The notes below the pieces were generated by a model. The model was not told the DNA's origin. It saw only the letters and a program-made list of their open reading frames with translations, and searched no databases. The position numbers and the translations under genes were made by a program. A stretch of DNA of 64,000 bases from CAIJXB01 sp964439595 (GTDB lineage: Bacteria; Chlamydiota; Chlamydiia; Chlamydiales; Rhabdochlamydiaceae). Below are positions 7,994 to 15,829 of this stretch, one piece after another. The stretch's first letter is position 1, and every line of letters begins with the position of its first letter. The DNA lies in the NCBI GenBank assembly GCA_964439595.1, contig CAYTOK010000003.1, positions 1-64,000 on the forward strand. The letters are read 5' to 3'.

Positions 7994-8599
7994 TTAAAGA
8001 GTCATTAAGGCCGCCAGATCATAAGAGGATTCATTCAACAGAAAAAAAGCTCCGCTTAGGGCGTCGACCATGTAGTCATGCACGCCTTTCGGGAAGTTTC
8101 CAATTTCCTGAAGAAATCCTCATTCCAAGGCGCCTGCAGGATTTTAATGTTTCCTGCCTCAGCCTGCGAAGAGGCGGGGAGCGCCCGGGTCACTTTATCT
8201 TGCGTTGCCTTCTGTTTTCTTTGTAGCAACCTGGTCCCAATAGCGAATTGCTTTCAATCCTCTTTTAGGAACGGTTTTGATAATTTTAAAAAAGCTTCGT
8301 TGGAAAAACATTCCCGCAGTCGGCCGGATATTTCAGTTTCCCATTAAGAGCTGTTCTCTTTCGAGTCGAGGGAGTGCTTTCAAGTTGGCCAAATAGCCAG
8401 GGTTTTTTTCCATAAGGATCTTGTTATTATAGACAGTCGATCTGACAAACGAGACGCTTCTAGGGCAGCTTGGATCTTCATCAAGCAGTTCTTCCTTGGA
8501 AGATGCCCAGACTGTCTCGTCATTTTGAATGAAAAACCAGCGTGTTTTTCCGCCGCGAGACTGAATCGGATACCTTGATCTTTCATGCAATGAACCTTC
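7994..8599 (-). pseudogene. Decayed phage terminase large subunit (C-terminal part)
   Basis: Read on the minus strand, pieces in two frames match the C-terminal half of a tailed-phage terminase large subunit: FVRSTVYNNKILMEK then PGYLANLKALPRLERE, GN, an in-frame TGA where the family has Trp, NIRPTAGMFF, IRYWDQVATKKTEGN, then after further stops and a +/-1 shift GNIKILQAPWNEDF, IGNFPKGVHDYMVDALSGAF. RYWD and D-x-x-DALSGAF belong to the RNase H-like nuclease that cuts concatemeric DNA during packaging. The N-terminal ATPase part is gone. The stretch is richer in G+C than its surroundings. It is clearly non-functional. Confidence 0.75.
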
Positions 8600-8638
8600 T
8601 CACCCAGGAGATATAATTAAAAGTTGTGTTTGGCTAAC

Positions 8639-9736
8639 TTAAGCGAAATAAAGACTTTGGAGATTAAAAGTTTTTTCTATAGTCTCTTTTAAAGAAGAAA
8701 GATCTACCTTATCTCCAAAGGTATATTCATAAGTTTCTTTACAGAGTGAAGGAGAGTGTTTTTTACTGTTTTCTTCTATGATGGAGTATAGGTTTTTATA
8801 ATTTTCAGGTTGCACTTCCACTCCACAGCGGAAAAGGTAAAGACCTTGATCCTTTTGCCTGTCTCTTTTTTTTGAGTTTAAAAAAAATAGGGGTTTATTA
8901 AAAAAAAGGAAATCGTACCCAATAGAAGAGAAGTCTCCTACATAGTAATCGATAATAGCTAATAAAGGATAAATAGGAGGGAAGTCTGTTAAAAATAAAA
9001 CACGTGGAGTGTTTTGATAAAAGGTGAGAATTTCTTGATTTTTTCCGCTAGAGTCTAAGAGCAAATTAGGATGGGGTTTGATTATGAGATTTAGGTGACT
9101 AGGTAAATGCTCTATCAAATAAGAAACCCCTTCCGTAAAAGAAGAGGAGCTTTCTGCATCTTCCCATGTAGGAGCATACAGGATGGTTTTATTGTTTTTG
9201 GATAGTTTTTGTGAAATTTTTCTTTCCACAAGATCGTCGTAAAATAGTTTTCTTTCTAAGTAGTATTCTTTTCTAAAGTTGCTGGTTTGTACATGCTTTT
9301 CCAATCCTGAAAATACATTTTTTTGTTTTAAAAAATGGATCATTTTCTGACCATAAAGCAGAGCTGCTTTTTCTTTATGTAATGCTTCTAAATGTATTGA
9401 GGCGTGGCCTTTATCAGAATTGCCGTGAGGGCACCAAATAGTTTCTATCTCTTTGTGATGGAAGTGCTGTGCAAAGAAAAAGACCTCTTCGAAAAGAGCC
9501 CTTGGTGTGCAAAGAAAAAGAACATCAAAATTGATAACAACTGTTTCAGGAAGATGGATGTAGTTGATGTATAGAACTTCTAAAGAGGGATAAAATTCGT
9601 TTAAGGATTTCTTTATTTCCTCTTCTGTGACAATAAGGGGGATTTTTAAAAAGTCACAGAGGGGAGCTAGGTGGTCTATATAATGAGGTGTATTTCCGTA
9701 AATTAGCCCGGCTGCAGCTTTTTTTTGTGGGTACAT
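8639..9736 (-). CDS. CDP-glycerol glycerophosphotransferase-like protein (copy 2)
   Basis: A 365-residue paralog of the gene at 6048-7106. Shared signatures include YIDHLAPLCDFLKIPLIVTE near the N-terminus, IWCPHGNSDKGHAS, ILYAPTWEDAE, LIIKPHPN, and YYVGDFSSIGYDFLFFNKP. The product is probably a cytosolic or membrane-peripheral transferase acting on a surface glycan; donor and acceptor are unknown. The stop lies near the right edge of the 7.1-8.6 kb island, and the start is only 4 bp beyond the stop of the upstream small helical-protein gene, which implies one operon (9741-10184 then this gene). Confidence 0.8.
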   Translation of the reverse strand: MYPQKKAAAGLIYGNTPHYIDHLAPLCDFLKIPLIVTEEEIKKSLNEFYPSLEVLYINYIHLPETVVINFDVLFLCTPRALFEEVFFFAQHFHHKEIETIWCPHGNSDKGHASIHLEALHKEKAALLYGQKMIHFLKQKNVFSGLEKHVQTSNFRKEYYLERKLFYDDLVERKISQKLSKNNKTILYAPTWEDAESSSSFTEGVSYLIEHLPSHLNLIIKPHPNLLLDSSGKNQEILTFYQNTPRVLFLTDFPPIYPLLAIIDYYVGDFSSIGYDFLFFNKPLFFLNSKKRDRQKDQGLYLFRCGVEVQPENYKNLYSIIEENSKKHSPSLCKETYEYTFGDKVDLSSLKETIEKTFNLQSLYFA

Positions 9737-9740
9737 GTTT

Positions 9741-10184
9741 TTAAATAGTCATCAAGGTGTTTTTTCGTATTGGAGCTTTAGTTTCAGCATAAGGCAGAGA
9801 GTGTGAAAATGCAACAAGATGTTTTTTTTGTTTTGACAGATCTTGATTGTATGCGTTTTGCAGATTAATTTTATCGGTGAGGGTTATGAGTTGATCTATT
9901 AATAGGGGCAGTTCGCAGATATTTGAATCTTCTTCTAGAAAAAGTTTTATAGAGGATTCTTCTGCAATTATTTTGGTGGCCTCATCTCTTTCTAGGCGAA
10001 AGTATTTCAGCTCTTCTATTAGAGCTTTTCTGCTTTGCATAATGTGTATAACGGGTGCTTCTTCCTTTAAAAGTAAGCAAGAAGTTTCAGCAAATAGGTT
10101 GGCTAAAAGTTCCCTCATGAGAGATACTTCCTTGTATAGAGATTCCTTAAGGTTCTTTTCCTCTACCATTTTCTTCGAGTCCAT
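9741..10184 (-). CDS. Small helical protein, possibly FlgN-like chaperone
   Basis: A 147-residue protein that is almost entirely amphipathic helix, starting after an AAAGGAGGATAGT site. The pattern LLANLFAETSCLLLKEE followed by a long charged helix with KALIEELKYF resembles FlgN/export chaperones, which have a helical hairpin and bind type III or flagellar substrates; Chlamydiae keep flagellar export homologs. The match is only by general pattern, so another helical family is equally possible. It is directly upstream of the second glycerophosphotransferase gene. Confidence 0.45.
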   Translation of the reverse strand: MDSKKMVEEKNLKESLYKEVSLMRELLANLFAETSCLLLKEEAPVIHIMQSRKALIEELKYFRLERDEATKIIAEESSIKLFLEEDSNICELPLLIDQLITLTDKINLQNAYNQDLSKQKKHLVAFSHSLPYAETKAPIRKNTLMTI

Positions 10185-10335
10185 ACTATCCTCCTTTTAT
10201 TTTACTTATTAAAGGTAATTGCCTTATTTATGAAGCATAAATCGTGCCAAGATGTAAGTTTTTGGTAATTAGGCCTCTTTCTTTTTTTTTTTATTTAAGT
10301 TAAAGTAATCGAGCTATTTTGACCTGGAGAGTATT

Positions 10336-11361
10336 GTGCTAGTGATACAAGATGTAAAGAAATGGTTTCAAAAAACTAAGAGGCCCCTTCCTTGGAGGGA
10401 TAATCCTACGCCTTATGCCGTCTGGATTTCAGAGATTATGTTACAGCAGACAAGAGCAAGTGTCGTTATTGCGTATTTCATGAACTGGATGAAGCTATTT
10501 CCTAATATAGAAGCTTTGGCAAATGCCTCACTTTTAGAGGTGTTAAAAGCCTGGGAAGGGTTGGGTTATTATAGTCGAGCTCGAAATATACATGAAGCAG
10601 CTAAGAAATTTAAGGATAGGGGTATCCCTTCTTCCCTGGAGGAGCTTTTACAGGTTAAAGGTATTGGTTCTTATACTGCAGGAGCCATACTTAGCTTTGC
10701 GTATCATCAAAAAGCCCATGCTGTGGATGCTAATGTGGCTAGGGTTGTAGCTCGTTTTTTTGCCATAGAGGGAGATCTTTCTTCCTCTGCAAATAAAGCA
10801 CTTTTACAGGAAAAAACGTTATTGCTTTTGCCCAATGAGGAGCCTTGGATTGTCATGGAGGCTTTAATTGAATTGGGGGCTACGGTGTGTCAAAAAACTC
10901 CTTTTTGTAGTAAATGTCCGCTAATCTCTGAATGTCAATCATTTATCTATGATAAAACAGAGGAAATTCCTTATAAAAAAGTTAGAAAGCAGACTATTTA
11001 CCTACATAAGCAGGTAGCTATTGTTTTTCATGAGAAGGAGATCTTGCTTGAAATTAAGCAAGAGAAGCTTTTTGCTCATTTAGCGCAGTTTCCCGCATTT
11101 AGTTACTCTGTAGAAAAAGATTTGGAAATGCAAATAAGAGAGTTTTTAGGATTAGAGGTCTTTTGGAAGGAAGATCTTTCTAAAGAAAAGCAAAGCTATA
11201 CGACATATCAAGAAGAGCTTTTTCCTTCTTGTTTTGAGGTCGTTGCCAAAAAGGAGATCCCTGGCTTTTCTTGGCACCCCATAGAAGATCTCACTAAATT
11301 GCCGTTTACTTCTGGACATAAAAGGATTTTACGTCAATTGCATGATCGTTTAAAGGATTAA
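10336..11361 (+). CDS. mutY: A/G-specific adenine glycosylase MutY
   Basis: A 341-residue base-excision repair enzyme that removes adenine opposite 8-oxoguanine. Seen in order: PLPWRDNPTPYAVWISEIMLQQT with catalytic Glu33, the helix-hairpin-helix VKGIGSYTAGAI (about 107-118), catalytic Asp131 in HAVDANVARV, a 4Fe-4S cluster motif C185, C191, C194, C200, and a C-terminal NUDIX-like 8-oxoG recognition domain (about 225-335). The first two cluster cysteines are separated by five residues, one fewer than the usual six. Start is GTG at 10336, with a GGAGAG site at suitable distance. Confidence 0.95.
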   Translation: MLVIQDVKKWFQKTKRPLPWRDNPTPYAVWISEIMLQQTRASVVIAYFMNWMKLFPNIEALANASLLEVLKAWEGLGYYSRARNIHEAAKKFKDRGIPSSLEELLQVKGIGSYTAGAILSFAYHQKAHAVDANVARVVARFFAIEGDLSSSANKALLQEKTLLLLPNEEPWIVMEALIELGATVCQKTPFCSKCPLISECQSFIYDKTEEIPYKKVRKQTIYLHKQVAIVFHEKEILLEIKQEKLFAHLAQFPAFSYSVEKDLEMQIREFLGLEVFWKEDLSKEKQSYTTYQEELFPSCFEVVAKKEIPGFSWHPIEDLTKLPFTSGHKRILRQLHDRLKD

Positions 11362-11391
11362 TTATGAATAGTTTCGAAAATAGGATAATTG

Positions 11392-12219
11392 ATGCTAGAT
11401 TGGAAAGATATTGTTCAGGACTACATTATAAAATATGCTAATCAAATTAGTAAAGCGACTCGTCCATTAAGGGATCATTTTGGCATCAGTTACTTCACGT
11501 ATCATAAGATTGATGCCGATGGAAAATATGTAGTGCTTGTTGATCGTCCGGATTGGGCTGAAAATTATGTAACAGAACAGCTTTTTCGGAATGATCCTTA
11601 TTTAAGACATCCGGCAGTCTATCAGTCTGGAATTAGTTTAATTGGAAGTTATGGTAGTAAGGAGTATAAAAAAAACATACTTGAGGCTGGGAAAAAAGTG
11701 TTAGGTGTGGATATAGGAGCTATTTTAATTCAAAAAAATGATAGCTTAGTAGAGTTTTTTGGTTTTTTTGGCAGTAAAAAAGACTCTTTTTTAGAGAGTC
11801 TCTATTTAAATCACTCGCCACTTCTAAAGTCCTTTGCTATACATTTTAAGAAGGAGTTGCGTTCTATATTGACTGATATGGAAAAGAGTTCTAGCTTGCT
11901 TGTAGATTTAAAGGGGAAGGATTTTTTTTGTGAAGAAAACATTGATCCGAATATAGCCTTACCTACTCGACTTGCCTACTATAAAGATCTGGGTATGAAA
12001 TCTGAGATTGAAAAAATAGGGCAGCTTTCTTCAAGAGAAAGACAGTGTGTGAAGTTACTTGTCCAGGATAAATCAGCTAAGGAGACTGCTATAATTTTAG
12101 GCTTATCGCCGCGTACTGTGGAGTTCTATCTTGAGAATGTTAAGGATAAATTGTTTTGCTTTAGTAAGTTAGAACTTGCAAAGCTTGTCAAAAACTTTGA
12201 GTACCTTGGTCTTTTATGA
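11392..12219 (+). CDS. LuxR-family transcriptional regulator with AHL-binding-like domain
   Basis: A 275-residue regulator. The C-terminus (about 210-270) is a GerE/LuxR helix-turn-helix: LSSRERQCVKLLVQDKSAKE, then LGLSPRTVEFYLENVKDKL. The N-terminal half resembles the autoinducer-binding domain: a Trp-Tyr-Asp-Pro series in DWAENYVTEQLFRNDPYLRH corresponds to the conserved W/Y/D/P ligand-pocket residues of LuxR and TraR. No LuxI synthase is recognisable nearby, so it would be a solo that senses a host, neighbour or non-AHL ligand. ATG at 11392 is chosen over the TTG immediately before it; MutY ends 30 bp upstream. Confidence 0.8.
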   Translation: MLDWKDIVQDYIIKYANQISKATRPLRDHFGISYFTYHKIDADGKYVVLVDRPDWAENYVTEQLFRNDPYLRHPAVYQSGISLIGSYGSKEYKKNILEAGKKVLGVDIGAILIQKNDSLVEFFGFFGSKKDSFLESLYLNHSPLLKSFAIHFKKELRSILTDMEKSSSLLVDLKGKDFFCEENIDPNIALPTRLAYYKDLGMKSEIEKIGQLSSRERQCVKLLVQDKSAKETAIILGLSPRTVEFYLENVKDKLFCFSKLELAKLVKNFEYLGLL

Positions 12220-12225
12220 TTTACT

Positions 12226-12242
12226 ACCGTAGTCAATACGGT
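12226..12242. promoter_or_regulatory. Inverted repeat between luxR-type gene and GNAT gene
   Basis: ACCGTA-GTCAA-TACGGT forms a perfect 6-bp dyad with a 5-bp spacer, 7 bp after the regulator stop codon and 58 bp before the GNAT start. Size and symmetry resemble a lux-box-type operator. No T run follows, so it is not a terminator. Binding by the adjacent regulator is inference. Confidence 0.45.
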
Positions 12243-12299
12243 GAATGTATATTCTGAATTCCCCCATGATAAATCAAAATATAACAGAAGGGGGTGTTC

Positions 12300-13139
12300 A
12301 TGTTTTTAGAGCCTATATCTACAGAAGTAGTATATCAGATTTCCAAAGAAAATGATCGTAAGTTTCTTCAGGATCATTTTAAGGTTTTTTATATCAGCTT
12401 ATCGGAAAGCCAATGCTCCCCTGGAGCTGTTTTTGAAGAAATTGAAGGAATAATTTGTCGATGTTTTTCCGGGATCAAAACCCCTTATCATAATATCATT
12501 TTAGGTTGTCCTAAAAGCGATAATTTGGATGCGTGCATTGAGGAGCAGCTTAGGTATTTTAAAGAAGTAAATGTGCCATTTAGTTGGTACCTAGATGAGG
12601 ACTCAAGTCTCGAGTTTGAGCAAAGACTGAGGGATTACGGCTTTCAAGATGCGGGGGTCTTTCAAGGAGGGTTGAGTCTTCTTGATAAAAATTATCCGGA
12701 TTTTGAAATTGCTTATGACTGTGAATTAAAGCTTGTAGAAGACGATGCGGATATGAAAGAGTTTAATGACTTAGTGTGTTCTATTTTCGGCATAGAGGGA
12801 GAAAGTAGAGATCTACATAAAATTTTTTTATGGAATGCGACTAAGGATCTTCAGCATCCCATGTATCATTGGATTGCAAAAAAACAAGGAAAAGTTGTTT
12901 CAGCCCTTTCTTCTTTGGTTGAAGGGGACATTGTTAGTTTTTGGAATGGAGCTTCACTTGTAGAGGCGCGTCGTCAGGGATTTTGCTCTGCTTTAGGTTC
13001 AGTTGCTTTAAAAAGCGCAATTTCTAAAGGTTGTACCGTAGGAGTTTCTTATTTAACGTCTGAGGGAATGGCCTTTGGAATCTGTACTCAATTTGGATTT
13101 CAAAGTAAGTGGCGTTTTCGTGTTTTTCTTATGCAATAA
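12300..13139 (+). CDS. GNAT-family acetyltransferase-like protein
   Basis: A 279-residue protein whose C-terminal half is a GNAT fold. The acetyl-CoA loop is RRQGFCSALGSVAL (the R/Q-x-x-G-x-G/A motif), preceded by the strand WIAKKQGKVVSALSSLVEG and followed by the terminal CTQFGFQSKWRFRVF strand. The N-terminal half (about 1-130) is diverged and may be a second, degenerate GNAT domain. ATG 12300 has an AGAAGGGG site 6 nt upstream, better placed than GTG 12294. It is immediately downstream of the LuxR-type regulator and a dyad operator, so it may be the regulated target. The substrate is unknown. Confidence 0.65.
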   Translation: MFLEPISTEVVYQISKENDRKFLQDHFKVFYISLSESQCSPGAVFEEIEGIICRCFSGIKTPYHNIILGCPKSDNLDACIEEQLRYFKEVNVPFSWYLDEDSSLEFEQRLRDYGFQDAGVFQGGLSLLDKNYPDFEIAYDCELKLVEDDADMKEFNDLVCSIFGIEGESRDLHKIFLWNATKDLQHPMYHWIAKKQGKVVSALSSLVEGDIVSFWNGASLVEARRQGFCSALGSVALKSAISKGCTVGVSYLTSEGMAFGICTQFGFQSKWRFRVFLMQ

Positions 13140-13154
13140 GGCTGTTTTGCATAG

Positions 13155-13193
13155 AAAATGCGGTGCATTTGCGTCGTATTTGCGGTGCAAATT
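13155..13193 (+). repeat. 39-bp direct repeat, copy A
   Basis: The 39 bp from AAAATGCGGTGCATTTGCG to GCGGTGCAAATT recur at 13325-13363 with one difference (C/T). Within each copy ATTTGC occurs twice and is followed by its inverse GCAAAT, so each unit contains a small dyad. Both copies precede the AlbA_2/ATPase gene. Confidence 0.85.
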
Positions 13194-13324
13194 CGTAGAT
13201 ATTGCTATTTTATATTGTGATTGTGACCCTTAGAAAGGGTGTCCTCATGGCCTTTATAGCTGTATTTTCCTGCGATCGGCTGTTATTTCTTGTGAGTAAA
13301 GGTTGTTTTGGTATTTTTTTATAT

Positions 13325-13363
13325 AAAATGCGGTGTATTTGCGTCGTATTTGCGGTGCAAATT
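13325..13363 (+). repeat. 39-bp direct repeat, copy B
   Basis: Second copy, ending 10 bp before the ATG at 13374 and therefore overlapping the expected promoter or ribosome-binding region of the regulator gene. Likely a binding site array for that regulator; this is inference from position. Confidence 0.85.
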
Positions 13364-13373
13364 TAGGGGAATT

Positions 13374-14718
13374 ATGGACAAGATACTTGAGTTGGCTTTA
13401 TTAGAAGGAGAGGGACTGAAGGTTGAATTTAAAGAAAGAGTTTCAAATCTCGATCGGGAGATTGTAGCTTTTGCGAATAACTATTGGGGGAATTATTTAC
13501 CTTGGAGTGGAGGATTCTGGAGAGGTTATAGGCATAGGGATCGATAATCAGCTCAAAAGTCAAGTAACAGATATCGCGCATAATTGTGATCCTAGTATAC
13601 AGATAGCTTTTCAAGAATATGCAAAAGAGGGAGTTTTAGCAGTTATTGTTGCTAAAGGAGCTGATAAACCGTACAGATGTAAGGAAGGGTTTTATGTGCG
13701 GAATGGTCCGAGTACGCAAAAGTTGAAAAGAGACGAGATCCTTACGCTTGTCCATCAAAGTGATAAGGTGAGGTTTGATGAGGTGATAAATGAACACTTT
13801 CATTACCCTAGAGATTTCTCACAAGATGCTTTAAATGATTTTTTAAAAGCTAGCCAGATCGCAACTCGCGCATCATCTCATGATATCTTAATTAGTTTGA
13901 ATGTTGCGCAAGAAGAGGATTCTCATTTTAAATTGACAAATGCTGGAGTCTTATTCTTTGCTAAAGAACCTCAGCGGTTTTTTCCTGAAAGCTATATTAC
14001 TGCGGTGAAGTATAAAACTTCTGAGCGATTTTCTATCTTGGATAAAAAAGATTTCAGGGGATCTCCTATATCTCAAATAGAGAAAACCCTTGGATTTATT
14101 CTTCGCCATATGAATATTGAACCGAATATTCAAATAGGTAAAGGGGTTATTTTAGGAGCTAGAACGGATATTTATGAGTATTCCCCTGTTGCTATTCGTG
14201 AAGCTGTAATTAATGCGGTTGCACATAGAGATTATCTCTATGATAGCTCTCATATTTATGTGCATATGTTTCCGGATTATATTGAAATTGAAAATCCGGG
14301 AGGGTTATATAGAGGACTTATCTTAGAAGATCTCGGCAAACGGAGTATTCGACGAAATCGATTGATTGCGGACCTTTTACATCGGGCCGGATTTATAGAA
14401 AGAGTGGGCAGTGGCTTTTCTCGTATGGAAAGCTCTCTTTTAGAAAACTCTAATCCCCCATTAGAAGTGCAGGTGTCGAATTTTTTTAACATCCGGTTTT
14501 ATAAAAGAGTGCCCAATCCACTTTTTTCAGAGTTGTCCTTTAGGCAGCTTGAAATTCATCAAATCATTTCTAGGAAGGCGGGAATTAGTAAAAAAGAAAT
14601 TGCATTTCAGTTAAATGTGAGTGAAGATACGGTTCTTCGGGATTTAAATGAGCTTATTGGGTTGGGGCTTCTAGTTAGAAAAGGGATCGGTAGGGCCTCA
14701 GTTTATGAGACTCTTTAG
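13374..14718 (+). pseudogene. AlbA_2/ATPase regulator (RecG-like, COG2865 type) with frameshift
   Basis: A start with AGGGGA site at 13374 encodes MDKILELALLEGEGLKVEFK...IVAFAN, the AlbA_2 (Schlafen-like) DNA-binding domain. The frame then jumps by one base near 13478 (AATAACT where AATACT would continue), after which GGIIYLGVEDSGEVIGIGID and the rest run in another frame to 14718. The downstream part has an HATPase-like segment (REAVINAVAHRDY, IENPGGLYRG, RAGFIERVGSGFSRM) and a C-terminal winged helix (ISKKEIAFQLNVSEDTVLRDL). These proteins are transcriptional regulators or defence-related ATPases. One-base change could also be a sequencing error or programmed shift. Confidence 0.75.
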
Positions 14719-15046
14719 AGAATTCCTCTTAATGAGAGAGTTGTTGCTTTATATCATTTGTTAAAAATAAATTTGCAAGTGTTTTATTTTGGTGCAAATT
14801 GCATGACGTATTTAATAAGAAGCGCTTCTAAAGTTGAATGGGATTTTATGAGGTTACTTCATAACTGCATGATAGTATACGTTCTATAAAATTATGCATT
14901 TTATATTGGATGGGCATATAAAACACCGAAAAAATATACCATAAAAGCTATACAGTAGGGGGGGAAGAAAATTGGAAGATTGTGTTTGACAGAAGCTGGG
15001 TTCAAAAAAAAGACACCTGCTTTCTTTAAGAAAGCAGGTTATTTAC
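14719..15046. other. Intergenic region with dyads
   Basis: No gene seen. ATTTGCA (14771-14777) and TGCAAAT (14793-14799) form an inverted pair related to the 39-bp repeats on the other side of the AlbA_2 gene, and AGAAGCGCTTCT (14818-14829) is a perfect 12-bp palindrome. The right end holds the terminator of the convergent membrane-protein gene. Confidence 0.55.
15002..15040 (-). terminator. Rho-independent terminator
   Basis: On the minus strand ACCTGCTTT / AAAGCAGGT pair around a 7-nt loop and are followed by GTCTTTTTTTT. It ends the gene at 15047-15448. Confidence 0.9.
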
Positions 15047-15448
15047 TTATTGAGGATTTTCATTGCTTTCAGAGTTTTCTTTAGGAAGCTCTGGAGTTAG
15101 TTGACGTAGGAACTTTCCACCGCAAACTCCAAGTAGGAAAAATGTGATAATAGGAAGAAAGATAGAGAGAACAAGCCCTGCAATACCGAGGATAAGCTGC
15201 GTAATTTCTTCTTGTTTACGGAGAAATGAAGAAGTTTTTTTTAGAAAAGTTTCTACGTGTGAAGGGAATAGAATGCCTAAAATGCCACCAATAGCAGTTA
15301 AAGGAGAGCCCCACCCACTAAAGAAGATGAAACTAAATAAACAACTGAGAATAAGTGCTAAACAGAAGAAGACTTCTATGCGGTGCTTTTTTGCAAAGCT
15401 TTCGATTTCTTTTACAGAAACACCTTCTTTTAGATTTTTTGTATCCAT
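15047..15448 (-). CDS. Small multipass membrane protein, chlamydia-type hypothetical
   Basis: A 133-residue protein beginning MDTKNLKEGVSVKEIESF, with about three to four hydrophobic segments (about 24-44, 48-62, and 82-108) and a polar C-terminus. The frame is open further upstream to 15493, but ATG 15448 has GAAAGGAATC at the right distance while the longer start has no site. Two hydrophobic stretches separated by a short turn resemble chlamydial inclusion-membrane proteins, although the N-terminus is polar but too short for a clear type III signal. It has its own terminator and is divergent from the type II secretion cluster. Confidence 0.6.
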   Translation of the reverse strand: MDTKNLKEGVSVKEIESFAKKHRIEVFFCLALILSCLFSFIFFSGWGSPLTAIGGILGILFPSHVETFLKKTSSFLRKQEEITQLILGIAGLVLSIFLPIITFFLLGVCGGKFLRQLTPELPKENSESNENPQ

Positions 15449-15829
15449 GATTTGATTCCTTTCGTGAGCTAACAAAAAGTTGTCTTTCTTCATAGGAAAG
15501 GCCTGCTTTCAAGGAAAGAACAACATGTTTTTTAATACCGTCTAATTGGGAATGTAAAGTTAATGGTATTTTTTATCAACGGTTAATTTTAAAATTTTTT
15601 GAATTCGAGTTTTGGTTAATGTCTTTAATTATTTAATCTCATTTTGTTTTTGTGTTTATTTTTTATTTTGTTTTATTTTTAAGATATTAGAATTTATAAC
15701 TATTTACTTTTTTATTTTGTTTGTTGTGAAACTTGTATAAGTGAAAAGTTCTCTTTGTGTTTTTTTTTCAAATCGTATAGACTCGACTGGATAATTTAGT
15801 GTTTATGTTAAAAGCATTCGAGGAAAAAC
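15449..15829. other. AT-rich intergenic region upstream of the secretion cluster
   Basis: A divergent intergenic stretch with long T and A runs and no reading frame of note. It must hold promoters for the small membrane-protein gene (left) and the secretion operon (right), but I cannot choose hexamers with confidence. Confidence 0.4.

Noticed and set aside
7984..8347. Plus-strand frames in the island
   Set aside because: They run opposite terminase-like fragments and look like nothing known.
13247..13366. 39-codon frame with a start between the 39-bp repeats
   Set aside because: It translates the repeat itself, has only a weak ribosome-binding site, and its sequence has no coding character.
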